This document shows, in pieces, positions 53,719-63,268 of a stretch of 64,000 nt of DNA. The stretch covers positions 41,361 through 105,360 of the forward strand of contig NZ_JABBNB010000026.1 of NCBI RefSeq assembly GCF_012933505.1, read 5' to 3'. Origin of the DNA: Gordonia asplenii. Lineage in GTDB: Bacteria; Actinomycetota; Actinomycetes; Mycobacteriales; Mycobacteriaceae. The position numbers and the translations under genes are program-made. Within the stretch, counting starts at the first letter, position 1. Each line of letters opens with the position of its first letter. A model generated the notes under the pieces. That model ran no database searches, had not been told where the DNA came from, and worked only from the letters and a program-made list of their open reading frames with translations.

Positions 53719-55368
53719 CTAAGCATCAGCTCCGTACGTCTGTCGCCCAGCCAGGTACGTCGCTTCGACGCTGATCCGCCGAATGTCGTCGACGTCGACG
53801 TCATGCGGATTCGCCGACAGAATCACCAGATCGGCCGACTTGCCGACTTCCAGGCTCCCGACGTCGGCGTCGAGGTGCAGCTGCCACGCAGCGTCGATGG
53901 TCTGCGCCCGGATCGCCTGGGCGACGGTGATGCGTTCCTCGGGTGCCAGGACACGGCCGCTGCCCTTGGCGGTGCGAGTCACCGCGGTCGCGATGTTGCC
54001 GATGGGGTCCGGCGGCACCACGTTGCCGTCATTGTGAAACGAGATTCGCAGTCCCGCGTCGAGCGCGGTGCGGGCCGACATCCAGTGTGCGCCGTGCTCG
54101 GGCCCGAAGAGTTCGTCGATCAGCGCATCACCCCAGAAATAGACGTGTTCGATGAACATGCTCGGACTCATACCCATGGCCGCGGCGCGGTCGAACTGAG
54201 CGGGCGTCATCGCGCCCACGTGTTCGAGGCGCGAGCGGCTCGACGCCGGCGCACGCGCGGCTTCGTACGCATCGAGCACGACGTCGATCGCCTTGTCGCC
54301 GTGGACATGGCACGACAACTGCCAGCCCTGCGCGATGAACGCCGTCGCCAGCGCGGTGATCTGTTCACCGGTGTAGTTCATTCCGCCGTGATGATGCGGT
54401 TGCAGCCCCATCCGCCGGGTCGCCTCGGTGTCGAGGTACGGGAATGAGGTGAAGATGTTGCCCTGCCAGGGCGAACCGTCGGCCCACAACTTCATCCCGA
54501 TCTGCGCGAACAGTTCGTTGGCACCGGGCGCGCGGTCGGGTGCTCGATGATGGGGGTCGGCGGCGACGTCGGGCGTGCCGATCTCGTAAGCGCGGATACG
54601 CAGCTTGACGTCGGGCTCGGCGGCGGCGCGAGTGTAGAGATGCGCCTGCGACACCTTGTTGTAGGAATGCTCCGACGCCGTGGCGATGCCCGCCGCCGCG
54701 AGCTGGGCGAATGCCCAGTGCAGGTTCTCGTAGGCACGCGGTGCGGCGACGTCGCGGATGAACGGTGTCGCCAACAGCGTCAACGCACCGGTCTCCAGTG
54801 CCTCGCCGGTGAGTTCGCCGTCGGCCCCGCGCACGAAGGTCGAGCCTGCGGGGTCGGGTGTGTCACGGGTGATACCCGCCAGCTCGAATGACGCGGTGTT
54901 CGCATAAGCGGCGTGCCCGCTGTTGGATACCAGGATCACCGGGTTGTCCGGCGCGAGGGCGTCCAACTCGGTTCGAGTCGGCAGCCGCAGATCGGGCTGC
55001 AGCACGGCGTCGACGCCGTAGAGCAGGATCTGCGTGCCCGCGGGAGTGGCACGCACGGCGTCGGCGAGCTTGTCGAAGACGCCCGCACCGGTCGGTACGA
55101 CGAAGGGCCGTACATCGACGGCGGGTGGGCCGAGCGCTTCGGCGATCTGCGTCGGATGACTGTGCGCCTCGACGAACGCCGGCAGCAACGCGCGACCGGC
55201 CAGATCGACGACGGTGGTATCCGGGCCCCGCAGGGCGAGTACGTCCTCGGCGCTGCCGACCGCGACGATGCGCCCGGCCCGCACCGCCAGTGCAGCGGCG
55301 ACGGAGTCGTCGGCGTCGACGGTCACGACGTCGCCGCCGTGGAAGATGAGATCCGGATCGTCGGGCAT
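53719..55368 (-). CDS. Amidohydrolase family protein (YtcJ-like)
   Basis: The 549-residue metal-dependent hydrolase has LPAFVEAHSHPTQ with the metal His pair, HVHGDKAIDVVLDAYE, RLEHVGAM, ISFHNDGNVVPPDP and the C-terminal GSLEVGKSADLVILSANP. YtcJ-like proteins hydrolyse amides or cyclic amides in the cytosol; most have no known substrate. ATG 55368 follows TTGGAGG and is preferred over an ATG 7 codons upstream. It is divergent from the second L,D-transpeptidase. Confidence 0.88.
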   Translation of the reverse strand: MPDDPDLIFHGGDVVTVDADDSVAAALAVRAGRIVAVGSAEDVLALRGPDTTVVDLAGRALLPAFVEAHSHPTQIAEALGPPAVDVRPFVVPTGAGVFDKLADAVRATPAGTQILLYGVDAVLQPDLRLPTRTELDALAPDNPVILVSNSGHAAYANTASFELAGITRDTPDPAGSTFVRGADGELTGEALETGALTLLATPFIRDVAAPRAYENLHWAFAQLAAAGIATASEHSYNKVSQAHLYTRAAAEPDVKLRIRAYEIGTPDVAADPHHRAPDRAPGANELFAQIGMKLWADGSPWQGNIFTSFPYLDTEATRRMGLQPHHHGGMNYTGEQITALATAFIAQGWQLSCHVHGDKAIDVVLDAYEAARAPASSRSRLEHVGAMTPAQFDRAAAMGMSPSMFIEHVYFWGDALIDELFGPEHGAHWMSARTALDAGLRISFHNDGNVVPPDPIGNIATAVTRTAKGSGRVLAPEERITVAQAIRAQTIDAAWQLHLDADVGSLEVGKSADLVILSANPHDVDVDDIRRISVEATYLAGRQTYGADA

Positions 55369-55403
55369 CGCGCCTCCAAGCAGTGGCATGAGCGAGGGGG
55401 TAA

Positions 55404-55421
55404 TTGGTACAAAGGTGCCAA
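55404..55421. promoter_or_regulatory. Imperfect inverted repeat upstream of amidohydrolase
   Basis: TTGGTACAAAGGTGCCAA has 7-bp arms with one mismatch. It lies 35 bp upstream of the amidohydrolase start in the divergent region and could be an operator. The rest of this 185-bp gap shows no other clear signal. Confidence 0.4.
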
Positions 55422-55553
55422 AACGTGCGCGACGACGCGCAGTTCCTTTACTATGACATTAACTTTGTGCGCGGGTGCACATTCCCCGCGCCGTTCACGC
55501 GATTCCATCACATCGGGTATCGCGCCACGTGGGTTAGGAGCAGGAGAATCACC

Positions 55554-56765
55554 ATGAGTCGTGTCGGATTGCGTCGTCGGTTGGTGCCGGTCGTCAGCGC
55601 CGTCGCAGTAGTCGGGCTGGTGGGCACGGTGTCGTCGTGCAGCAAGGCGCCGACCTACAGCGACCAGGTCGGCAGTTCGGCCCGCTTCGACGATCTGCTC
55701 AAGCCGACCCTCGCGGTGACCGAATGGGCGGACAAGCCGCTGGTCGACAATGCGATCGGGATTCAGCCCGGTGCGCCGATCAAGGTGTCGTCGACCGGTG
55801 GAGCCCTCACGTCGGTGTCCATCGACAAGTCGGACGGTTCGGCGCTCAAGGGAAATCTGAGCGAGGACGGCTTCACCTGGACCAGCACCGAGCCGTTCGG
55901 CTACAACAAGCGCTACACCCTCAACGCGAAGGCCGCGGGCGTCGGCGGCGAGAGCATGAGCAAGGTGTCGTTCACCACCCGCGCCCCGCAGAATCTCACG
56001 CAGGCCTACCTGATGCCGCACAACGGTGAGACGGTCGGTATCGCACAGCCGGTCGCGGTGAAGTTCGACGAACCGATCAAGAACAAGAAGACCGCCCAGG
56101 CGGCCATCAAGATCGTCACCGAGCCCGCGGTCGACGGCGCTTTCTACTGGATCAGCGACCAGGAGGTCCGGTGGCGCCCGCAGGGGTACTGGAAGACCGG
56201 TACCAAGGTGAACGTAGCGGTCAACACCTACGGCCTCGACCTCGGCAACGGCCTGTTCGGGCAGGAGAACGTCCGGACGTCGTTCAAGATCGGCCGGTCG
56301 GTCGTGATCAAGGCCGACGACCGCACCAAGCAGGTCACCTTCTTCAAGGACGGCAAGGTGGTCCGCACGATGCCGACGTCGATGGGCAAGGATTCGACGC
56401 CGACCGACAACGGCACCTACATCGTCGGCGACAAGCACTCGATGCTCGTCATGGACTCGTCGACCTACGGTGTGCCGGTCAATTCGCCCGCCGGGTATCG
56501 CACGCCGGTCGACTTCGCCACGCAGATGTCTTACAGCGGCATCTATTTCCACTCGGCGCCGTGGTCGGTCTGGGCGCAGGGCAACACCAACACGAGCCAC
56601 GGTTGCCTGAACCTGAGCCCCGACAACGCGCAGTGGGTGATGAACTACACGCTGCGCGGTGATCCGGTCGAGGTGCGTAACACGGTCGGCCCCAAGCTGT
56701 CCGGTACCGACGGTCTGGGCGACTGGAACGTGCCGTGGGCGGTGTGGTCGAAGGGCAACGCGTAG
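55554..56765 (+). CDS. L,D-transpeptidase lipoprotein, second copy
   Basis: This 403-residue paralogue of the gene at 51153 has lipobox VSSC (Cys28), two Ig-like domains and a YkuD domain with the complete motif FHSAPWS...SHGCLN (His349, Cys351). It shares long stretches with the other copy (SSTYGVPVNSP, GLGDWNVPWAVW). It should catalyse 3-3 peptidoglycan cross-links at the outer face of the membrane and be sensitive to carbapenems. ATG 55554 follows AGGAGAATCACC. It has its own promoter, separated from the first copy by about 3 kb. Confidence 0.93.
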   Translation: MSRVGLRRRLVPVVSAVAVVGLVGTVSSCSKAPTYSDQVGSSARFDDLLKPTLAVTEWADKPLVDNAIGIQPGAPIKVSSTGGALTSVSIDKSDGSALKGNLSEDGFTWTSTEPFGYNKRYTLNAKAAGVGGESMSKVSFTTRAPQNLTQAYLMPHNGETVGIAQPVAVKFDEPIKNKKTAQAAIKIVTEPAVDGAFYWISDQEVRWRPQGYWKTGTKVNVAVNTYGLDLGNGLFGQENVRTSFKIGRSVVIKADDRTKQVTFFKDGKVVRTMPTSMGKDSTPTDNGTYIVGDKHSMLVMDSSTYGVPVNSPAGYRTPVDFATQMSYSGIYFHSAPWSVWAQGNTNTSHGCLNLSPDNAQWVMNYTLRGDPVEVRNTVGPKLSGTDGLGDWNVPWAVWSKGNA

Positions 56766-56873
56766 CCCGCGTCCGGACATCCGGGACGAATCTGACCGAG
56801 CGGTAACCTTGTCATTGATCACTGATACGATCGTCGACGTCAACAACCGTCGGACGAAAGTGTTGAAGTAGAC

Positions 56874-58016
56874 ATGGCTGTGGTATCCCCGTGGGAGACA
56901 GAAGACCTCACCGATCTCCGCAAGATGGCGCGTGCCTTCTGCGAGAAGGAGCTCGCTCCCTACAGCGAGAAATTCCGCGAGCAGCACCACGTCGATCGTG
57001 ACCTGTGGAATAAGGCGGGCGAGGTCGGCCTGCTGTGCATGTCGATTCCGGAGGAGTACGGCGGCGGTGGCGGGACGTTCGCCCATGAGGCCGTTCTGAT
57101 GGAGGAACAGGCCCGCGTCGCGGACTCGTCGTGGGGTGTCACCCTGCACAACGGGATCGTCGCGCACTATCTGCTCGCCTACGGTTCGGAAGAGCAGAAG
57201 ACGAAGTGGCTGCCGAAGATGGCGTCGGGCGAGGTCGTCGGGGCCATCGCGATGACCGAGCCGGGCACCGGCTCCGACCTGCAGAACGTCAAGACCAAGG
57301 CCATCCGCGACGGCGACGACTACGTCATCGACGGTTCCAAGACCTTCATCACCAACGGCCAGCAGGCCGATCTGATCATCGTCGTCGCCAAGACCGACGT
57401 CTCCGAGGGCGCCAAGGGAATCTCGCTCATCCTCGTCGAGGCGGATCGGGAGGGCTTCCGGCGCGGCCGCGTTCTCGACAAGATCGGGCAGCGCGGACAG
57501 GACACCTCGGAGCTGTTCTTCGACGGCGTGCGGGTCCCGACGTCGAATCTCCTCGGGGAGCAAGAGGGCTTGGGCTTCATCCAGCTGATGCAGCAGCTGC
57601 CGCAGGAGCGACTGATCATCGCCGTGACCTCGGTTGCGGGCATGGAGTCGGCCGTCGAGCTGACCCTCGCCTATACCAAGGAGCGCACCGCCTTCGGCCG
57701 CCCCATCTTCGGTTTCCAGAACACCAAGTTCAAGCTCGCCGAGGCCGCGACCGAGACCAAGATCGCGCGGGTCTTCGTCGACGACTGCATCGCCAAGCAC
57801 CTCAAGGGCGAACTCGACATCCCGACGGTCGCCATGGCCAAATGGTGGGTCAGCGACCGTGCGATGGCCGTCGCCGACGAGTGTCTGCAGCTCTTCGGCG
57901 GATACGGCTACATGAACGAGTACCCGATCGCGCGGATGTGGGCGGACAACCGCGTGCAGAAGATTTACGCGGGTACCAACGAAATCATGAAAGAGATCAT
58001 CGCCCGGTCGCTGTAG
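56874..58016 (+). CDS. Acyl-CoA dehydrogenase
   Basis: The 380-residue FAD enzyme has AMTEPGTGSDLQ, GSKTFITNGQQ, FGRPIFGFQNTKF and GGYGYMNEYPIARMW. The late Glu position is Ala366 (IYAGTNE), so Glu245 in LPQER is the likely base, as in long-chain and isovaleryl types. It differs from the pair at 4651-6963 and has no shared operator upstream. It is probably a general beta-oxidation enzyme for long or branched acyl-CoAs. Confidence 0.9.
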   Translation: MAVVSPWETEDLTDLRKMARAFCEKELAPYSEKFREQHHVDRDLWNKAGEVGLLCMSIPEEYGGGGGTFAHEAVLMEEQARVADSSWGVTLHNGIVAHYLLAYGSEEQKTKWLPKMASGEVVGAIAMTEPGTGSDLQNVKTKAIRDGDDYVIDGSKTFITNGQQADLIIVVAKTDVSEGAKGISLILVEADREGFRRGRVLDKIGQRGQDTSELFFDGVRVPTSNLLGEQEGLGFIQLMQQLPQERLIIAVTSVAGMESAVELTLAYTKERTAFGRPIFGFQNTKFKLAEAATETKIARVFVDDCIAKHLKGELDIPTVAMAKWWVSDRAMAVADECLQLFGGYGYMNEYPIARMWADNRVQKIYAGTNEIMKEIIARSL

Positions 58017-58097
58017 CCCGAGACGTCCAGGTCGATGGTAGGTTGATGCGGGTGTGCCGCGTGTGACGCCACCGGCCTGGACGAAGGGAATCGTCGA

Positions 58098-59615
58098 ATG
58101 CGTTTGCGTGCTGGGCTGCTCGGCGTGTCGGCGGTAGCGGCAGCGGTCATCGGTTCGACGATCACTCCGATGGGAGCCGCACGGGCGCTCCCCGCGAACT
58201 ATCTTCCCAGTTCGGGATGTATCAACGACGTCCCCGCCAAACCGAAACCCAGGCCGATCGGACCGCAGGACCTACTGCCCAAGCTGCCCGATCGTATCGG
58301 GATCCCGCTGCCGTACCCGCGGATCGTGCCGGTCCCCGAACCCGCACCCGAAGAGAAGATCACCCGGATCAAGAGCGAGGCGGCGCCGAAGAACATCTGC
58401 CACGACCCCTGCCCGGATCTCACCGATCCACCCAAGCCGCAGCAGTCGAATGCGGGGGGCAACGGAAGTCTGTCGATCGCGTTTCCCAAGGTCGGGTTCG
58501 ATCTGAAACCGATCACCATCCCCATCGTCGTACCGAACCCGAATCCACCGGCCACGCCGCCACCGCCTACCGCCGTACGCCCCGGCGTCGACGCCGCACC
58601 GCTGACCGCCAAGCCCGCGACTCCGCGTATCGGCGCAGTCCGTTGGGTCTCGACCGTGACGGGCCAGGGGTCGACGAGCCGCACCGACAAGCGTTGGCAG
58701 GTCAAGGGCACCGACCTCGGCATCATGTGGCAGTCCAAGCCCGGGCAGGTCGCCATCGCCTTCGGGGACACGTTCGGCAAGGGCTTCACACCGCCGGGCG
58801 CCAACGGCGGCGACTGGCGCAGCAACATCCTGGGCTTCTCCTCGACGAAGGCCAAGGATCTGTCCAAGGGGCTGGCCATCGACACCATGGTGCAGGACAG
58901 TCGCTGTCATGCCGTGCAGGTGCTCAGTTCACGCCACGTGAACTACTACGAGATGACCACCATCCCGACGTCGGGTTTCGCGATCGGCAAACGCCAGTAC
59001 ATGACGTATATGTCGGTGCGGACCTGGGGTCCGATCCCCGGCGTGTGGCTCACCAACTACGGCGGGCTGGCGTACTCCGACGATGCCGGCTCCACCTGGA
59101 CCCGTGACCCGTATGCCCGCTGGGACAACATCTTCGGGGTCTCGCAGTTTCAGGTGTCGAGCATGGTCCCGCAGGGCGACTACGTCTACATGTTCGGCAC
59201 GCCCAACTCGCGGCTCGGTTCGATCGGTCTGGCCCGGGTGCCCGCGAACCAGGTGCTCAACAAGACCGCCTACCAGTACTGGCACGACGGCCGATGGATT
59301 CCCGCACGTGATGGCAACGTCGCTTCGGTGCTCTTCGCCGGGCCGACGGGTGAGTTGTCGGTGCACTACGACGACAAGGCTAAGCGCTGGGAGCTGAGTT
59401 ATCTGGACTCACTGCGCGGCGCGATCGTCCTGCGCACATCGACGTCACCGCAGGGTGTGTGGTCCGACGCGGCACCGATGGTGGACTCGGGTCGCTACCC
59501 GCAGCTCTACGGGGGATTCATTCACCCGTGGTCGACCGGCAGCGATCTGTACTTCACGATGTCGACGTGGACCGACTACAACGTGTCGCTGATGCGCGCC
59601 AGAGTCGACTACTGA
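58098..59615 (+). CDS. Secreted DUF4185 protein, probable GH183 endo-D-arabinanase
   Basis: The 505-residue protein has a Sec signal peptide with a likely AxA cleavage site near residue 30. A long Pro-rich linker (about 35-175) follows, then a DUF4185 domain (about 180-505) with AFGDTFGKGF, GDWRSNILGFS and SDDAGSTWTRD. Some DUF4185 members have been shown to be GH183 endo-D-arabinanases that cut mycobacterial arabinogalactan or lipoarabinomannan. The acidic residues of GDTF and of SDD are candidate catalytic or binding sites. It would act on the cell wall outside the membrane. Confidence 0.85.
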   Translation: MRLRAGLLGVSAVAAAVIGSTITPMGAARALPANYLPSSGCINDVPAKPKPRPIGPQDLLPKLPDRIGIPLPYPRIVPVPEPAPEEKITRIKSEAAPKNICHDPCPDLTDPPKPQQSNAGGNGSLSIAFPKVGFDLKPITIPIVVPNPNPPATPPPPTAVRPGVDAAPLTAKPATPRIGAVRWVSTVTGQGSTSRTDKRWQVKGTDLGIMWQSKPGQVAIAFGDTFGKGFTPPGANGGDWRSNILGFSSTKAKDLSKGLAIDTMVQDSRCHAVQVLSSRHVNYYEMTTIPTSGFAIGKRQYMTYMSVRTWGPIPGVWLTNYGGLAYSDDAGSTWTRDPYARWDNIFGVSQFQVSSMVPQGDYVYMFGTPNSRLGSIGLARVPANQVLNKTAYQYWHDGRWIPARDGNVASVLFAGPTGELSVHYDDKAKRWELSYLDSLRGAIVLRTSTSPQGVWSDAAPMVDSGRYPQLYGGFIHPWSTGSDLYFTMSTWTDYNVSLMRARVDY

Positions 59616-59884
59616 GTCTGGTCGTCCACCCACGGGTGTCGGGGGCGCTGCCCGACGTCGATCGCCCACCGGTAGTTGTCGCACACGATGTTTCGGCCTT
59701 CGGGATCGGTTGTACGACGGCCGATTTCGGCTCCGATACATGGATCGCCGACGCTGGGTTGCGCGGCGACCGGCTGAACGAATGGCGCGGCCTGGACGGG
59801 AGTGGCCGTGATGACTGCTGTCGATGCCCCGATCGTCGTGCACGCGGCGACGAGCAGCAGAGTTCCCCGAGTCTTGAGTGACAT
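59609..59884 (-). CDS. Small secreted protein with one Cys pair
   Basis: The 91-residue protein has a signal peptide (LLLVAACTTIGASTAVITATPVQA) and a mature part of about 60 residues. The mature part has two Cys in the spaced pattern PCIGAEIGR...NIVCDNYRW, probably a disulfide. Its 3' end overlaps the end of the DUF4185 gene by 7 bp on the opposite strand. I do not recognise a function. Short exported proteins of this pattern seem common in related actinobacteria (memory only). Confidence 0.7.
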   Translation of the reverse strand: MSLKTRGTLLLVAACTTIGASTAVITATPVQAAPFVQPVAAQPSVGDPCIGAEIGRRTTDPEGRNIVCDNYRWAIDVGQRPRHPWVDDQTQ

Positions 59885-59929
59885 GCGCCCACCGTAGCGC
59901 GCCCAGCGGCGTCGTGGTGGGGGTGTCAT

Positions 59930-60736
59930 TCACCCCGAATGACGTGACGGAACCGCGTCGTCGACGATGGCCTCGAACGCCCGTCCTAGTGCCCGTAGAA
60001 TATCGCGCGGATTGTGCTCGGCGTCGACGGTGATTCCGACGACCGCTGCGGTGCCCTCGATGCTCGGCAGGACGGCCGCCGCACAACTCCAGCCGGGCAC
60101 GCACTGCTCGGATTCGACGGCGAAGCCGTCGCGTTGGACTCGCGCGACGGCCGCGGCCAACTCACGAGCGTCGCGCAGTGAGGTGGGTGTTCGACGCCGC
60201 AGCCCGCCACGGGCGACGACCTGGTCGATCAGGTCGGGCCGTTGGGCGAGGGCCAGGTGGCCGCCGGCGGTGTTGGCCAGCATCTCGGGACTGTCCGATG
60301 CCGGCCATGCCGAATGCGCCAGAGGCAGCAGCCGCGGCGCACAGACGACGGCGATCGGATGGACTCGCACGATCGACGGTCCGGCCGTCAGCCACGCTAC
60401 TCCGCCGTGTCTGCGCTGGAGTTCGTCGAGGATCGGGCGGTAGCGCTCGAAGCGTCGTTGGAGTGCGGCCGTCTCGCCCAGGCCCACCAGCGATGGGCCA
60501 AGTGCGTAGCCGAAAGCGTTGCGTGTCAATATGTTTCGTTCGACGAGGGAGTTCGCGATACGGAGCGTCGTCGGCTTGGGAAGCCCGGTGACCGCAGCGA
60601 GGTCGGTGAGCGGGAGGCCGCATCCGTGGTCGGCGATGGCGTCGACGATGGCCATCGCACGGCCCAGCATCGTATGGTCGTCGACGCTGGGGACTCCGGT
60701 CACTTCGGGACTCCATTCGCGCAGCCCAACGGCCAT
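59930..60736 (-). CDS. IclR-family transcriptional regulator
   Basis: The 268-residue protein has an N-terminal winged helix (LTDLAAVTGLPKPTTLRIANSLVERNIL) and a C-terminal IclR effector domain. ATG 60736 has no ribosome site and touches the palindrome at 60736-60750. A GTG at 60703 with GGAG upstream is a strong alternative that would shorten the protein by 11 residues. It is divergent from the DUF4189 gene and 45 bp upstream of the small secreted protein, with no catabolic genes beside it, so its targets are unclear. Confidence 0.87.
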   Translation of the reverse strand: MAVGLREWSPEVTGVPSVDDHTMLGRAMAIVDAIADHGCGLPLTDLAAVTGLPKPTTLRIANSLVERNILTRNAFGYALGPSLVGLGETAALQRRFERYRPILDELQRRHGGVAWLTAGPSIVRVHPIAVVCAPRLLPLAHSAWPASDSPEMLANTAGGHLALAQRPDLIDQVVARGGLRRRTPTSLRDARELAAAVARVQRDGFAVESEQCVPGWSCAAAVLPSIEGTAAVVGITVDAEHNPRDILRALGRAFEAIVDDAVPSRHSG

Positions 60737-60750
60737 TTCAGTGACTGAAA
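60736..60750. promoter_or_regulatory. Palindrome at IclR start
   Basis: TTTCAG-TGA-CTGAAA is a perfect 15-bp palindrome in the divergent region between iclR and the DUF4189 gene. It is a likely autoregulatory IclR site. If it is an operator, translation probably starts at 60703. Confidence 0.55.
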
Positions 60751-60823
60751 CGGTGCTCTAGTCGATTGTGACAGACGCCGCGTAGCGTGACCATTCATTG
60801 CACCGACGGCAGAGGAGTACGCC

Positions 60824-61213
60824 ATGTCTCGAATCCGCGTCGCAACGCTCTTCGTCGCGGTGACGGCGGCGATCACCGCCAACGTCGTCGTTCCAGCGCA
60901 TGCCGACGTCGACCGGTGGGTGGCCATCGCCTACTCGTCGACGACCCGCTATTGGGGTTATGAGGCCGGATGGACGAGTGAACAGATCTCGCGTCAACAC
61001 GCGATCACCTATTGCGAGAACAAGGGTGCGCGTACCTGCGTCGTCGTGACCGGCGGTAAGAACACGTGTGCCTCGCTTGCCAACAACTTCCGCGGCGACA
61101 TGGGAATCGCGCGTGATCCGAACATGGACGTCGCCAACAATCGCGCGAAGTTGAGCATCTTCGCCGGACACACGTTGATCACCGCGTGCTCCGACGGTCG
61201 CGAGCACACATAG
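60824..61213 (+). CDS. Secreted DUF4189 protein
   Basis: The 129-residue protein has a signal peptide ending in PAHA (about residue 27) and a DUF4189 domain with WVAIAYSSTTRYWGY, AITYCENKGARTCVVVTGGKNTCASLAN and a C-terminal ITACSDG. Four Cys residues suggest two disulfides. The domain is common in small exported mycobacterial proteins of unknown role. It follows AGAGGAG and is divergent from the IclR gene. Confidence 0.85.
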   Translation: MSRIRVATLFVAVTAAITANVVVPAHADVDRWVAIAYSSTTRYWGYEAGWTSEQISRQHAITYCENKGARTCVVVTGGKNTCASLANNFRGDMGIARDPNMDVANNRAKLSIFAGHTLITACSDGREHT

Positions 61214-61294
61214 TTCCCAGCCGTCGGGTTTCCCACACTCCTGATCGCAAACCTTGGTTGGGTCAGCCGCATCCGCGAAGCTGTATGCACCGAT

Positions 61295-61368
61295 GCGGGT
61301 GTGGCTGAGTGGTCAGGCACCGGTCTGCAAAACCGTTTACACGGGTTCGAATCCCGTCACTCGCTCCA
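61295..61368 (+). tRNA. tRNA-Cys (anticodon GCA)
   Basis: The acceptor GCGGGTG/CACTCGC contains one G-T pair, the D-arm is GGCTGAGTGGTCAGGC, and the anticodon loop CTGCAAA carries GCA. The T-arm is CGGGTTCGAATCCCG. The mature body ends at 61365 with discriminator T, and CCA is encoded at 61366-61368. Confidence 0.95.
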
Positions 61369-61377
61369 GGATGGCCG

Positions 61378-62895
61378 CTATTCGTGGCTGCGCCAACTCC
61401 GCTCGAACGGCAACCGCCACGCATGCGGCGCGATCAGCTGGTGAATCTGATTCGGCCCCCACGATCCCGGTGCATAGGGTTTGACCAGCGGCGGATCATC
61501 GAGCAGCGGGATCGACCGCTCCCACAGCGATTCGATGCCCTCGGCGGTGTTGAACAGGGTGTGGTCGCCGTTCATGGCATCGAGGATCAGACGTTCGTAG
61601 GCTTCGAGCACGTCGTCGGCGCGATCGGTCTCCTGGGTCGAGAACTGCATCGATAGCTTGTCCAGCCGCATACCTGGACCCGGCCGTTTGCCGTAGAAAG
61701 ACAGCGAGACCCGCGATTCGTCGGCGAGGTCGAAGGTCAAGTGATCCGGTCCCTGCGCGCCGATGCCGGATCCGGATGGGAACATCGATTTCGGTGCTTC
61801 TTTGAAGGCGATGGAAATGATGCGCTCGCCCTCTGCCATTCGTTTTCCGGTGCGCAGATAGAAAGGAACGCCAGCCCACCGCCAATTGTCGATGTGTGCG
61901 CGCAGAGCGATGAACGTCTCGGTATCGGACTCGGGATCTACACCGGTTTCTTTGCGATATCCCGCGTACTGGCCACGCACGACGTCGCTCGGATCGATCG
62001 GTTCCAGCGACCGGAAGACCTTGTTCTTCTCCTCCGAAATCGCTCGCGGCTCAAGGGCTGTGGGCGGTTCCATCGCCACGAATGCCATCACCTGGAACAG
62101 GTGCGTGACCACCATGTCCTTGTAGGCTCCGGTTGGCTCGTAGAATGCCGCGCGCGCGTCGAGTCCCAATTCCTCGGGAATGTCGATCTGAATGTGGTCG
62201 ATGAAATTCCGGTTCCAGATCGGCTCGAAGAGTCCGTTCGCGAACCGGAAGGCGAGAATATTCTGCGCGGCCTCCTTCCCGAGGAAATGGTCGATGCGGA
62301 AGATCTGACTTTCCTTGAACGTCTTATGGAGCTCCGCGTTGAGGGCGATCGCCGACTCCAAGTCGACGCCGAACGGCTTCTCCATCACCACTCGCGACCG
62401 TTCGATGAGGTCGGCCTCGACGAGCATGTCGATGACGGCGCTCGCCGCTTTGGGCGGGACGCTCAGGTAGTGAAGTCGACGCGGTGTCCCGGGTAGCTCG
62501 GCTTCGCATTCGGCGACCTTTGCCGCCAGCGCCTCTGGGCCGGCCGACGTCGGGACGAAATGCAACATGGGCGCGAACTCGGCCCACTCGGCGTCGGTCA
62601 TCTTCCGCGCCCCGACAGTCGCGATCGATTCTCTGGCGAATTCGCGGAACTGGTCGTCGGTCATGTCGTCAAGGCTCGTCCCGACCACTCTGATGTCCGC
62701 GGTCAGCTTCAACACGGCGAGATGCCCCAGGCCGCACAATAACTTCCGTCGCGCGAGGTCGCCGGTGGCGCCGAACAGCACGACGACGTGCGGCTCGCCG
62801 TGCACCTCCGGACCGTGGCGGTGAGCCGCCGGGCTCGGATAGGCGATGGTTTGCGGTTCGGAGTAGTCGTCGCTCGCACGCTGTGTCGAAGTCAC
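61378..62895 (-). CDS. zwf: Glucose-6-phosphate 1-dehydrogenase
   Basis: The 505-residue enzyme has the NADP-binding VLFGATGDLARRKL and the substrate motif RIDHFLGKE with its catalytic His. EKPFGVD and YKDMVVTHLFQVMAFVAMEPP are further family blocks. It makes 6-phosphogluconolactone and NADPH at the entry of the oxidative pentose phosphate pathway. GTG 62895 is the only suitable start. It stands alone, without the usual tkt-tal-opcA partners, so it may be a second zwf copy. Confidence 0.95.
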   Translation of the reverse strand: MTSTQRASDDYSEPQTIAYPSPAAHRHGPEVHGEPHVVVLFGATGDLARRKLLCGLGHLAVLKLTADIRVVGTSLDDMTDDQFREFARESIATVGARKMTDAEWAEFAPMLHFVPTSAGPEALAAKVAECEAELPGTPRRLHYLSVPPKAASAVIDMLVEADLIERSRVVMEKPFGVDLESAIALNAELHKTFKESQIFRIDHFLGKEAAQNILAFRFANGLFEPIWNRNFIDHIQIDIPEELGLDARAAFYEPTGAYKDMVVTHLFQVMAFVAMEPPTALEPRAISEEKNKVFRSLEPIDPSDVVRGQYAGYRKETGVDPESDTETFIALRAHIDNWRWAGVPFYLRTGKRMAEGERIISIAFKEAPKSMFPSGSGIGAQGPDHLTFDLADESRVSLSFYGKRPGPGMRLDKLSMQFSTQETDRADDVLEAYERLILDAMNGDHTLFNTAEGIESLWERSIPLLDDPPLVKPYAPGSWGPNQIHQLIAPHAWRLPFERSWRSHE

Positions 62896-63268
62896 GCTGC
62901 CATCGTGTCACTCCGACGCCGCGCGCGCCCGATTCAGCGAAAATCCGGAAGGGTCAATGTGGGGATCGGGGCGCGTGACTGGATAGAAGTGCCTGTGGAC
63001 CGTACGCCGCGGGTCAGCTGAGGAGAGCAATGTCAATGATCGGGGCATTCGAGAGCATCACAGCCGACGGCGTCAAACCAGGGGGCGCCGACGAGGACCT
63101 GGGGCGGATTCACCGCCAGCGGCTGGCCAACGGCCATTCTGACCGCAGGTGTTGACGAGATACGCGGCGCGAAGGAATGAGTCAGTGACCGGTGGGACGT
63201 CCTCTGAGCCTGGCCAGGTGGGGGAACCATCACTGTCTCCGCAAGTATCGTTGCTGAGAGTAACTTCT
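62896..63268. other. Gap with no convincing gene
   Basis: The 373 bp upstream of zwf holds several short open frames with no family resemblance and poor starts. The zwf promoter should lie in its first 100 bp. Base composition falls towards the right. No tRNA, repeat or mobile element is seen. Confidence 0.5.

Noticed and set aside
61254..61656. Open frames across the tRNA-Cys and the 3' end of zwf
   Set aside because: They run through a clear cloverleaf and antisense to zwf; no motif or ribosome site.
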